Positions 17,255 through 25,259 of a stretch of DNA of 64,000 nt are shown in pieces. Source of the DNA: JACRLV01 sp045863555 (GTDB lineage Bacteria; Planctomycetota; Phycisphaerae; UBA1845; Fen-1342); contig BTUU01000002.1 of the NCBI GenBank assembly GCA_045863555.1, positions 310,001 through 374,000 of the forward strand, given 5' to 3'. The position numbers and the translations under genes were made by a program. Position 1 is the stretch's first letter. Each line of letters opens with the position of its first letter. Under the pieces are notes generated by a model. That model did not search any database. It was given only the letters and a program-made list of their open reading frames with translations, and had not been told where the DNA came from.

Positions 17255-17329
17255 GGTCCCGGGGAAGCGAAGCGCGTGCCGCGGGAGTTTGTTAGAATAT
17301 CACAGGCGGATGCCCAGGAGGCTTCTTCG

Positions 17330-17896
17330 ATGGTCGTTCGATGGCCCGACAATCTGCGCTACAACGGTCGGCGGATGACTGCGGACCAGTTTCTTGGCCT
17401 GCCGGAGACCCGCGAACAGTACGAACTCGTCGATGGAGTGATGATTGTGTCGCCATCCGCCACGTGGGGCCATCAGCGAATCGCGAGCGAAGTTCTTTTT
17501 CAACTGAGGCAGTTTCTCGAGAGCACCCCGATCGGAGAAGCGGTGGGCGATGTCGACGTCCGGCTTCGCGACGATCTCGTGCTCCGACCCGATGTCGTTT
17601 TCCTCTCGTCTGCCAAGGCTGCGCGAGTCGCGAGCTATATCGCTGAGCCGCCCGACCTCGTCGTCGAGATCGTTTCGCCGGGGGCCGCGCAGCGCGACCT
17701 GCACGACAAGAAGCACGATTACGAGACCGCGGGTGTCGCCGAGTACTGGGTCATCGACCCGGAGGCGGGCGAAACGCACTTCTTCGCGCTGGAATCCGGG
17801 CGATTCGTTGCGCTTCGACCGGTGGGCGACAAACTGAGCTCTCGGGCGGTCCAGGGATTTGATCTGAGACTGGATCGGGTCCGAGGGCTGTTTTGA
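17330..17896 (+). CDS. Uma2-family (DUF820) putative restriction-like endonuclease
   Basis: The 188-residue protein belongs to the Uma2/DUF820 family, a PD-(D/E)XK nuclease fold common in cyanobacteria and planctomycetes and of unknown biological role. The motif positions are filled: Asp in LRPDVVFLS (near residue 87), Glu in LVVEIVSPG (near 108) and Lys in the HDKKHDYETAGVAEYWVIDPE region (near 122). The C-terminal half has the usual beta-rich tail. The ATG at 17330 is set by AGGAGG at 17317-17322, and a longer open frame starting at 17219 is only read-through of repeat B. REP-like hairpins B and C stand on either side of the gene. Confidence 0.9.
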   Translation: MVVRWPDNLRYNGRRMTADQFLGLPETREQYELVDGVMIVSPSATWGHQRIASEVLFQLRQFLESTPIGEAVGDVDVRLRDDLVLRPDVVFLSSAKAARVASYIAEPPDLVVEIVSPGAAQRDLHDKKHDYETAGVAEYWVIDPEAGETHFFALESGRFVALRPVGDKLSSRAVQGFDLRLDRVRGLF

Positions 17897-17926
17897 GTCC
17901 GGGAAAACGCAAGAGCGCACCGGCAG

Positions 17927-17964
17927 CCATCGCGACGCGAACAGCCGTCGCGGTGGCACCCGGC
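17927..17964. repeat. REP-like hairpin, copy C with covarying stem
   Basis: It has the same loop CGAACAGC (17938-17945) and tail as copies A and B, but the stem is CCATCGCGACG (17927-17937) with CGTCGCGGTGG (17946-17956), which pairs throughout with one G-T wobble. Several stem positions differ from A and B on both arms in a compensating way. It lies 30 bp after the Uma2 stop. Confidence 0.85.
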
Positions 17965-18168
17965 GCCCACGAGGCCAAGAAGAATGCTGGGCTGAGCCGC
18001 GGCAAGCGTGGAGGATGAGCGAGCGCCTTGGGCGGAGCGCTGCCCGATATCGGTGAACCAAACGGTCGGCCGTGGGTATAAACGTGTATGGGCACCTTGT
18101 AGATGGGAGATTCACGCGGCGACTGATCGATCGATGAAGTGCAGGCGCGGCCGCCAAGGAGAGACGAA

Positions 18169-19470
18169 ATGCCACGGTCAAGCGGCTTTGCGATCGCGGT
18201 CCTGGCCGCCTTGTGCCTCACTGCGGCATGCCAGAGGCGCACCGAAGTCTCGCCCGATCGGCCCACCATGTTTGCATTTCACTTCGATTTCGATCCCGAT
18301 CTCGACAAGTTTGTTCCGGAGCGATACCCGGATCTTGAGATCGCGTTCCTCGAGGCGAGCATGTCGCTCGTCCGTGAGTACAGGGAGCGCCTGCCCGCTC
18401 CGGCGACGGAGAGGTCAATCCAGTACCGCATGACGTATCCGGCGAGCGAGTTTCCCGCGGGCTATCCAGACGGCGTTTGGTTTGTCGAACCGCGAGATGA
18501 GACCGTCCCGGACGCCCGCCTGCTGCGGCGACCGATCGGAAAGGAAGTCCGAGGTGGCGAATCGGACAAGACGATTCGAACCACGCTGCATTTCGCACGC
18601 CAGCGCAGCGAGCGCGCGACACACGTCGTGGGTACGCTTTCGACCGTCCTGGAACGGGCGGTGAAAACGGACGCCGGTGTGCAGTATCAGTTCGTTTCGA
18701 TCGAGCTGACGGGCGTATTGGATGCAACTACGAAGAAATGGGAATTTGAGCCGGCCTCTATCACACCGAGCGTCCTCCTCAACGCCCGCATCCCGATCGT
18801 ATACGGCCGGCGGATCAGCGGTGATGCGGTGCTGACGGACGAGCAGGTGCGCGAGATCGTCACTGCGCTGCCGGAGCGGTGGAGCGAGGGGCTCGCGCGC
18901 TGGTTCATTCATGCGCGGGCGGTCTGGAAGAACGACTTCGCCGCGACGGTGTATTTCAAATGGGATTTCGAGAGCCCTCGGATTCGGCGGGGCATCTGCA
19001 TGCCGGTTGTTTCCCGGGCAGCCCGGAGCAGCGTTGGAGAAATTCTGAAAGCACTCGGTGGCACCGGCGGCACCGACTACCCGACGGCCAGGTATTGCCA
19101 GGTGTCGGCGAAGGGGACGGAATTCGCGGGGGATGATGCGCCGCCGGCGCTCACGAACCTTCCGTTCCGGGACCCGGAGGGATTCACCGATGCCGAGATC
19201 GTCGCGATCGTCGATTTCGTCCGGGCGAATCCGCGAATCGCCGTTGCGGATGTCGGGAAGGGCGCCTCCAAACCCGCCGCAGGCGCACTGACGATCGAGC
19301 GCGCGGATTCGAGGTTGCCGATTCTCGAAATCACGCGCGACGGGGGCATCATCGAGGTGAAGACGGGGAGTCTGGAGGGCCCGCTCTCCGGCGCGGGCGA
19401 GATTCTGCGGATTCGGGCGACGGACGGCGGCGGATACGAGCTGGTTGAGTTTGCGTTCTGGGTGTCGTAG
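18169..19470 (+). CDS. hypothetical lipoprotein
   Basis: The 433-residue product starts with a lipoprotein signal peptide: a short positive start, hydrophobic run FAIAVLAALCL and lipobox LTAAC with Cys near residue 20. It should therefore be anchored to a membrane facing the periplasm or outside. I recognise no domain. The C-terminal 60 residues (LPILEITRDGGIIEVKTGSL...) look beta-rich. The start ATG is placed by an AAGGAGAG site. The gene converges on the next one, and a strong 16-bp hairpin lies between them. Confidence 0.7.
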   Translation: MPRSSGFAIAVLAALCLTAACQRRTEVSPDRPTMFAFHFDFDPDLDKFVPERYPDLEIAFLEASMSLVREYRERLPAPATERSIQYRMTYPASEFPAGYPDGVWFVEPRDETVPDARLLRRPIGKEVRGGESDKTIRTTLHFARQRSERATHVVGTLSTVLERAVKTDAGVQYQFVSIELTGVLDATTKKWEFEPASITPSVLLNARIPIVYGRRISGDAVLTDEQVREIVTALPERWSEGLARWFIHARAVWKNDFAATVYFKWDFESPRIRRGICMPVVSRAARSSVGEILKALGGTGGTDYPTARYCQVSAKGTEFAGDDAPPALTNLPFRDPEGFTDAEIVAIVDFVRANPRIAVADVGKGASKPAAGALTIERADSRLPILEITRDGGIIEVKTGSLEGPLSGAGEILRIRATDGGGYELVEFAFWVS

Positions 19471-19518
19471 CGCGCCGGTGAACGCACCCCGCGCCGACGT
19501 ATCACCGGCACCCGCGGA

Positions 19519-19582
19519 GGCTGGGCCGGCCGCGATTGGGGCGGCGCGGCGAAGTTGGCGCTGATGCGCGGCCGGCCCAGCC
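19519..19582. terminator. 16-bp perfect inverted repeat between convergent genes
   Basis: Arm GGCTGGGCCGGCCGCG (19519-19534) pairs exactly with 19567-19582 around a 32-nt loop. It sits between the 3' ends of two convergent genes, so a two-way terminator is likely. No T-run follows on either side, so a REP-type element is an alternative. Confidence 0.55.
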
Positions 19583-19617
19583 GACGCGCTACGCCTGCTC
19601 GCTTGCCACCCACCTGT

Positions 19618-20235
19618 TCAGCGCGGTTCCGCGAGGCTCGGGTCCGGCGGCGAAATATTCCAGCGTTTCCGCGGTCGGCCGTCCGGCGATTGAACCTCGC
19701 GACCCGGCTGGGTCGCCGTCTTGCAGAAATCCGTCAGCGATTTCGCCTGCCAGGCGAAGATCGCCGCGATCAGAAACTTGAGCACTTTGCCGAAGAGTTC
19801 CACCGGGTCGCCCAGCCCCTCCGGCAGTTGGGCCGCCATCGACGCGGTGAATTGGTGAATCAGCTCCGGCGTCGTTTCCGCCGTCAGGTACATCACCGCC
19901 CAGACGGCCGCGACGCCGGTGATATTTGCGCGGAGAAGCATCGCCAGCCAGCCGGGCCGGGCCTTGCAGTAGTGGACGAACCAGCAGCAGCCGAATAACC
20001 ACGCGCCGCCGCCCGCCCACGCGATCGCCTCGCCGATTGCGCCGGCCGGGCCCTCGACGTGCTTCTGCACGAGCAGGCCGATAAACGCGAACATCGCGCC
20101 GCCGAGCATCGTCGAGGCGATGCCGCGGCTCTGGCGGTCGCCGGCGCGGAGGGCCCAGCCGGGCAACCGCCCCTCGTCGCTACCGAATCCCGAGCTTTCG
20201 CGGACGTGGTCGCAATCCTTCGTCGAGCTCTCCAT
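19618..20235 (-). CDS. hypothetical membrane protein
   Basis: This product of about 205 residues has four hydrophobic segments (roughly 42-60, 70-88, 100-122 and 155-170) between a charged N-terminus and a Pro/Arg-rich tail. I do not recognise the family. The frame stays open to a Met at 20331. I chose the ATG at 20235 (MESSTKDCDHV) since the extra upstream residues look like non-coding translation, but no strong ribosome site settles it. Confidence 0.5.
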   Translation of the reverse strand: MESSTKDCDHVRESSGFGSDEGRLPGWALRAGDRQSRGIASTMLGGAMFAFIGLLVQKHVEGPAGAIGEAIAWAGGGAWLFGCCWFVHYCKARPGWLAMLLRANITGVAAVWAVMYLTAETTPELIHQFTASMAAQLPEGLGDPVELFGKVLKFLIAAIFAWQAKSLTDFCKTATQPGREVQSPDGRPRKRWNISPPDPSLAEPR

Positions 20236-20335
20236 ATCGCAAAGCGTTCGAATCGTCGGGCAGGAGAGCAAGTGTATCTTACATCCGTCTCGGGCGGATT
20301 TACTCGCTGGTAGACCAATATAAGGGAACAAAAGA

Positions 20336-20370
20336 GTCCGGCGGCGCGCCTTGACCGCGCGCCGCCGGAC
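20336..20370 (-). terminator. intrinsic terminator of the subtilase gene
   Basis: A 13-bp GC stem (GTCCGGCGGCGCG at 20336-20348 with 20358-20370) has a 9-nt loop and, read on the minus strand, is followed by TCTTTTGTT. It begins 34 bp after the subtilase stop, the expected place and orientation. Confidence 0.8.
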
Positions 20371-20404
20371 CAGTGACCGCCAGTATCGCGTTGCGCAGCG
20401 TGGG

Positions 20405-22795
20405 TTACTGCACGAACTCGATGTCCTTCACATCATTGGTGATTCCCAGCAGCGACAGGTCGAGCCGCATCGCGAAGGAGCCTGATGTCGACCCGCCCAG
20501 CGATGACGGCGTGAAGCGGAACAGATCCTCGTCGTTGCCCGAGGCGCCTGACACCGAGAACGACCCGAGCGTCGTCAGGAGCAGCTCCCCGCTCGGTAGC
20601 ACCGCGATGCCGTCGACGTCCTCATTGTTGTTGGTTGACAGGCCGACGTCGCTCCCGTCGAAGTACATCGCGAACGATCCGGCCGTCGCAGAGCCCAGGC
20701 TCGTCGCGTTGAAGACGACCAGGTCTTCGTCCTCACCGCTCGCGCCGCTGACGCTGAAGCTTCCGAGCATCGACAGCACGAGCCGCCCGTCCGGCAGAAC
20801 CGTGATCGCGTCGATGTCTTCGTTATTCGTGGTGAGGCCGACGTCGCTGCCGTCGAAGTAGAGCGAGAACGTCCCGGCTGTATTCGTTCCGAGCGACGTG
20901 GGCACGAAGCGCACGATGTCCGAATCGTCGACGCTGCCCGCGCCGGAGATCGTCGCCGCGGCCGTGAAGGAGAGGAGAATCGAGCCGTCCGCGAGGCGGG
21001 CCATCCCGTCGATCAGGAGACTACCAAGACCGACGTCGCTGCCGTCGAAAATGACGCTCCACGTGCCGGCCGCCTCGTCATAGGCGACGATGTCGCGCGG
21101 CTCGGCCGTGCCGACGCCGGGGATGGTCGTGTTCACCTCGAACGTCATCCAGATCGCGCTGTCGCCGGGCGGCGGATCGCACTCATCGGGCACGCCGTTG
21201 CCGTTCGCGTCGTCGCTAAATCCGCTGGCGATGTCGCACTCATCCGGCACGCCGTTGGTGTTGCAGTCCTCGCTCGCGCCGCCGGAAATGTCGCACGCAT
21301 CGGGAACGCCGTTTCCGTTGCAGTCGGGCGCGCCGCCGGAGATGTCGCATTCGTCGGGAATGGTGTTGCCGTTGCAGTCGCCGCTCGTGCCGCCGCTGAT
21401 GTCGCACTCGTCAGGGACGGCGTTTCCGTTGCAGTCGTCGCTCGTCCCGTTGGCGATGTCGTCCGCATCGTCGACGCCGTTGTTGTTGCAGTCCGTAATT
21501 CCGCCGCCGCCCGCCAGCACGAGCGAGTTATACGAATTGATGCGGCCGTAACCGTACGTGCTGTCGACGCCGGCCGTGCCGAGGTCCTCCGAGCCCTGCT
21601 TGAGGAAATCCTCGACTTCATCGGGCGTGAGGGCCGGATTCTGCGACCAGACCAGTGCGGCGAGACCCGCCGTCAGCGGACAGGAGAAGCTCGTGCCGTT
21701 GACGGATGCGTAGCTGGAATTCGAGGACGAGTTCGTGGTCGCGACGCCGACGCCGGGGGCGACGAGGTCGACGAACACGCCGTAGTTGGAGAAGCTGGCC
21801 TTGGCGTCGTTCGAATCGGTGGCGCCGACGACGATCAGGTCGTCATTGTCGCGATTTCCCAGTGTCATGTTGCGGTTTTCGTTGCCCGCGGCCCAGATCA
21901 GCAGGCCGCCGATGCTCTTGATGTACGTCGCGGTCGTGAGGTTGGACGACGAATCTGCGCCGGAGTAGCTGACGCTCGCCACGCGGCTGCCGTTCTCGAC
22001 GGCCGTGCGGGCGGCGTGCTGAAGGACGGACATGCTGGCGGAGCCCGTGCTCACGTTGCTGACGCGCATCATGCGGTGGCCGAGGTTCCAGCCGGTGCCG
22101 GCGACGCCGAGGCCATTGTTGCCGTTTGCGGCTGCGCAACCCGTGGTCTGCGTGCCGTGCGGATGGACGGGGCCGATCTGGCCGCCCTGGGATTCCCATA
22201 GCTGGTCGACGGCGTTGTAGCCTTCGAGGCGGTGGAGCTGGAGATCTTGGTGGGTAGTAAGCACGCCGGTGTCGCAGATGCCGACGCTGGTCGTCGGGTT
22301 ACCCGTGTGAAGAGTCCAGGCGTCGCAGCTCTGCATTCGCGTGGCGGAGTGATGCCACTGCGAGCTGAAGAACGTGTCGTTCGGGCAGTCGACCGGGTAG
22401 AGGATCCAGTCGGGCTCGGCGTACTGGTAGAGGCGCGTGGCCATCAGGGCAGTTGCGACACCATTTTCGTCGCTGCCCGCGGGGACCTGGATGATGTACT
22501 CGTCGGTTTCGGCGACATAGTCGGCGAGGGCGTAGGCCGAGAGCGTCGCGAGCGCTTCATCCTGACGCTTGGCGACCTCCTCGGCCGCGAGTCCGCGGTT
22601 TAGCAAAATTGCCTGCTGGATCGGCCGGACGATGAGGCGGCCGGAGAATTCGGCGACGCCCACGCGCTCGACGAACGTCGGCTCGCCGACGGGCTGGGGC
22701 GTGCGCGGGTCCTGAGCGAGAGCGGTGGACGCGACGAGCGCGAAGCCGCAGAGAGCGGGCGCAGCGCGCCCGACCCGGGTGAACATTCGCACCAT
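20405..22795 (-). CDS. secreted subtilisin-like serine protease with Cys/Asp-rich and beta repeats
   Basis: This large exported S8 peptidase has about 796 residues. A signal peptide ends at ALA near residue 28 and a propeptide-like part follows. The catalytic domain has Asp175 (GICDTG), His213 (HPHGTQTTGCAA), Asn305 (AAGNEN) and Ser369 (NGTSFSCPLTAG). About 435-550 is a run of five or six calcium-binding-like repeats of the DCNGNGVPDECDISGG type. From about 555 to the end are four related beta units, each with a YFDGSDVGL-like motif. This architecture is typical of planctomycete surface or secreted proteins. The ATG 22795 has GGAGG upstream and gives a proper signal peptide. An intrinsic terminator follows the gene. 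Confidence 0.92.
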   Translation of the reverse strand: MVRMFTRVGRAAPALCGFALVASTALAQDPRTPQPVGEPTFVERVGVAEFSGRLIVRPIQQAILLNRGLAAEEVAKRQDEALATLSAYALADYVAETDEYIIQVPAGSDENGVATALMATRLYQYAEPDWILYPVDCPNDTFFSSQWHHSATRMQSCDAWTLHTGNPTTSVGICDTGVLTTHQDLQLHRLEGYNAVDQLWESQGGQIGPVHPHGTQTTGCAAANGNNGLGVAGTGWNLGHRMMRVSNVSTGSASMSVLQHAARTAVENGSRVASVSYSGADSSSNLTTATYIKSIGGLLIWAAGNENRNMTLGNRDNDDLIVVGATDSNDAKASFSNYGVFVDLVAPGVGVATTNSSSNSSYASVNGTSFSCPLTAGLAALVWSQNPALTPDEVEDFLKQGSEDLGTAGVDSTYGYGRINSYNSLVLAGGGGITDCNNNGVDDADDIANGTSDDCNGNAVPDECDISGGTSGDCNGNTIPDECDISGGAPDCNGNGVPDACDISGGASEDCNTNGVPDECDIASGFSDDANGNGVPDECDPPPGDSAIWMTFEVNTTIPGVGTAEPRDIVAYDEAAGTWSVIFDGSDVGLGSLLIDGMARLADGSILLSFTAAATISGAGSVDDSDIVRFVPTSLGTNTAGTFSLYFDGSDVGLTTNNEDIDAITVLPDGRLVLSMLGSFSVSGASGEDEDLVVFNATSLGSATAGSFAMYFDGSDVGLSTNNNEDVDGIAVLPSGELLLTTLGSFSVSGASGNDEDLFRFTPSSLGGSTSGSFAMRLDLSLLGITNDVKDIEFVQ

Positions 22796-23220
22796 GATTC
22801 TGCTCCTCCGATGTGATTTCGAACTGGCCAAGTTGGCTGATTGGCGTCGGCGAGACGTGGACATGCCGATCGGTGACCAATCCCTTCACCGGTCACTCTA
22901 CGGGGCGGCTGGGCGGGATTCAAGGTGATTTTGGGGATTGTGAACGGGATTCCAGTTGCGCCGGGGACGGCGGCGCGGGCGGCGACGCAGACCGGGTCTT
23001 GCGCGGCGCGCGGCGGGAGTGGGAGAGGATTCCCGCGGAAGGGGTGCGAGAAGGGATTCGCGAACGAGCGGAATTCTCGAACGAGCGGCGGGAAAGGGAT
23101 TCACGCACCAGCGGTATAGTCCGCTACGAACGGAAGCCGGGCCGGGCGATAAGTGTGTCACGGATTCACTGACCGCGCTCTCGCTCACGAGCCGCAACCG
23201 TCACCGACGGAGATGATGGC
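22796..23220. other. intergenic region with dispersed repeat
   Basis: This 425 bp region between divergent genes holds the promoter side of the subtilase gene and copy R2 of the dispersed repeat (23030-23091). I see no coding frame I can support. Confidence 0.4.
23030..23091. repeat. dispersed ~62-bp repeat, copy R2
   Basis: It matches R1 at 17146-17207 in order and spacing: GGATTCCCG, then CGAGAAGGGA, then the 15-mers TTCGCGAACGAGCGG and TTCTCGAACGAGCGG. A CACCAGCGG remnant follows within 25 bp, so the 15-mer unit may have been repeated further. Confidence 0.8.
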
Positions 23221-23637
23221 ATGGATGCGATTGGCGTCGTCGGCAAATTGCAGGAGATCGCGGCGTCGGGTGACTTTCTCGCGCAGTCCTCGAAGCTGGT
23301 TGACGAGTGGTCAAAATCCACAGACGCGTTTGAGGCGGTCGAACCGATCTTGATGTTCATGGAGTCGAATCCGGGCATCGAGTTTGGAAGTCCCGGACCT
23401 CTCGTCCACTTCATTGAGCGGTTTCACCAGCGGGGATATGAGGAGAAGCTCCTGGAGTCGATCGAGCGGAATCCCACCCGACACACTGTCTGGATGCTCA
23501 ATCGGTTGATCAACGGAACGAGTGATCCGTCCCACAAGCAAAGACTGGTGGAAGCTCTGCGGGGAGTTCGACGCCCCGGCGTGGATTCTCGCGCGTTCGA
23601 CGCGGCAACGCGGTTCCTGGAACGGCTCTCGTTGTGA
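23221..23637 (+). CDS. hypothetical protein resembling polymorphic-toxin immunity proteins
   Basis: This soluble helical protein of 138 residues has no signal or membrane segment. The block PILMFMESNPGIEFGSPGPL followed by HFIERF, and TVWMLNRLING further on, resemble a family often found next to secreted polymorphic toxins, where it acts as the immunity partner. This is recalled resemblance, not a search result. No toxin is next to it. Upstream is a dispersed repeat, and downstream is a broken transposase end, so it may be an orphan left by rearrangement. Confidence 0.6.
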   Translation: MDAIGVVGKLQEIAASGDFLAQSSKLVDEWSKSTDAFEAVEPILMFMESNPGIEFGSPGPLVHFIERFHQRGYEEKLLESIERNPTRHTVWMLNRLINGTSDPSHKQRLVEALRGVRRPGVDSRAFDAATRFLERLSL

Positions 23638-23668
23638 CCACCGGTGCCCATGAGCCCTGCCTGCGTGC

Positions 23669-23860
23669 GACATCCATCCGGACGAAGCCCGTGAACAGTT
23701 GAAAGCCTGATGCACGCGCCGCCTCCGCGAGGAGGGGTTGTTCTCACGTGATGCACAGATTTGGACAGAAAAGGGAAGCGATCGCTGGCTCTGGGATGAG
23801 CAGTCAATTGCGGCCGCCGTCCGCTATGTCCTGGAGTATCAGGGTGAGGATCTCGACTAA
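23669..23860 (+). pseudogene. C-terminal relic of a RAYT/IS200-like transposase
   Basis: Sixty-four codons in one frame encode the end of a REP-associated (Y1/IS200-like) transposase. The segments are DIHPDEAREQLKA, then an in-frame TGA, then TRRLREEGLFSRDAQIWTEK and GSDRWLWDEQSIAAAVRYVL, ending with TAA at 23858-23860. The stop falls where the family has a Trp (TGG to TGA is one change). The catalytic HUH and Tyr part upstream is gone. RAYT enzymes are known to move REP palindromes, and REP-like hairpins occur nearby at 16-18 kb. Confidence 0.7.
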
Positions 23861-23975
23861 AGCCTAGACGCGGCACATCGCAATAGAGCTCTAATGCGCC
23901 AATTTGGTGGTTCGCGCTTCATCCTCGCCCTCGCTAGCGCGTCGGGCTCGGATTCCGGGCAGGCTTCGTGCCCGA

Positions 23976-25112
23976 TTACTTCAGACTCGCGAGGAAGTCC
24001 TCGAGGCTCTTTGACGGCTCCATCTTCTTGAGCAGCTCGGCCATCGCCCGCGGCGGCGGAAGATCGTTGAGGGCGCGGCGGAGGTTGTAGACCTTCTTCA
24101 GCGCCTCCGCGTCGAGCAGCTTTTCCTCTTTTCGCGTGCCCGAGAGCTGGAGCTCCATCGCCGGCCAGACGCGCTGGTTGGCCATGTCGCGGTTGAGGAC
24201 CAGCTCCATGTTGCCCGTGCCCTTAAACTCTTCGAAGATGAAATTGTCCGCGCGGCTGCCCGTGTCGATCAGGGCCGTGCCCACGATCGTGAGCGAGCCG
24301 CCGTGCTCGATGTTCCGCGCGCAGCCGAAGATCTGCTTGGGCTCCTGGAGGGCCTTGATATCCAGCCCGCCCGTCATCGTGCGGCCGCTGCTGCCGACGA
24401 AGCTGTTGAACGCCCGCGCGAGCCGGGTGATCGAGTCGAGCAGGACGACGATGTGCCGGCCGGCCTCGACCATGCGCTTGGCCCGCTCGATGACCAGCCG
24501 GGCGATCCGGACGTGCGACGCGACGTCGTGGTCGTTGCTGGAGGAGAAGACCTCGCCGCGGACGTTGCGGCGCATCTCGGTCACTTCTTCCGGCCGCTCG
24601 TCGATGAGCAGCACGACCATGTAGACCTCGGGGTGGTTGACCGCGATGCCGTGGGCCATCTGCTGGAGGAGGATCGTCTTGCCGGTGCGCGGCGGGGCGA
24701 CGATGAGGCCGCGCTGGCCCTTGCCGATGGGCGTGAACAGCTCCATGACGCGCATGCTGAGCGGGCCGCCGGGCGTGTCGAAGTGCAGGCGCTCGGTCGG
24801 GTCGATCGCCGTCGTGTCGACCAGCGGCGTCGGCGGCTGGTAGTCCTTCGCGGCGACGCCTTCGATCGTCTCGATCGGCTGGAGGCGCGCCCCGCGGCCG
24901 TCGCGGACGACGCGGCCGGTGAGCATTTCGCCGCCCTGGAGCGCGAATTTGCGGATCATGTCCGGGGGTACGGTCGGATCGGTCGGCTTGGCCCCGAAAT
25001 TGCGTTTCGGATCGCGCAGGACGCCGCCGCCGCGCTCCAGGACTTCGAGCACGCCTTCAACAATGCCACTGTCGACCTTGGCAGTCGCCTCGGCCGGCCG
25101 CTGCTGGGCCAT
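23976..25112 (-). CDS. rho: transcription termination factor Rho
   Basis: Rho is the hexameric RNA helicase that ends transcription. The product has 378 residues, shorter than the usual 419 or more, because the N-terminal helical cap is minimal. The RNA-binding cold-shock part begins early (GVLEVLERGGGVLRDPKRNF). The ATPase domain shows the P-loop APPRTGKT, the LLIDERPEEVTEM Walker B region, the Q-loop/R-loop region DSITRLARAFN and GTGNMELVLNR. In the P-loop, Arg replaces the Lys found in the E. coli form. The gene stands alone, divergent from the sialate esterase gene. Confidence 0.96.
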   Translation of the reverse strand: MAQQRPAEATAKVDSGIVEGVLEVLERGGGVLRDPKRNFGAKPTDPTVPPDMIRKFALQGGEMLTGRVVRDGRGARLQPIETIEGVAAKDYQPPTPLVDTTAIDPTERLHFDTPGGPLSMRVMELFTPIGKGQRGLIVAPPRTGKTILLQQMAHGIAVNHPEVYMVVLLIDERPEEVTEMRRNVRGEVFSSSNDHDVASHVRIARLVIERAKRMVEAGRHIVVLLDSITRLARAFNSFVGSSGRTMTGGLDIKALQEPKQIFGCARNIEHGGSLTIVGTALIDTGSRADNFIFEEFKGTGNMELVLNRDMANQRVWPAMELQLSGTRKEEKLLDAEALKKVYNLRRALNDLPPPRAMAELLKKMEPSKSLEDFLASLK

Positions 25113-25259
25113 TCCGGTCTCCGAGATGGTTGGGAAGCCACCGGCGAACGACGATGCAAACGCCGGGGCTAAAGGCGGAGCATACCCGCAACCGGTGCGT
25201 CTGTCAGTCTCCGGCCTCGCTTTTCTCGCCGGGGCACGCGGGCCGTTATCATTCCGGCC

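Larger units (their letters stand above)
16871..17329. other. repeat-bearing intergenic region
   Basis: This 459 bp region between divergent genes holds a CGGCCGA/TCGGCCG hairpin at 16934-16951, dispersed repeat R1 (17146-17207), hairpin copy B (17218-17254) and a possible extended -10 sequence (GTTAGAATA, 17291-17299) in front of the Uma2 gene. I see no gene. Confidence 0.45.

Noticed and set aside
17291..17299. promoter -10 (GTTAGAATA) of the Uma2 gene
   Set aside because: It has a plausible position, but no -35 match and no consensus known to me for this organism, so it is not listed as a feature of its own.
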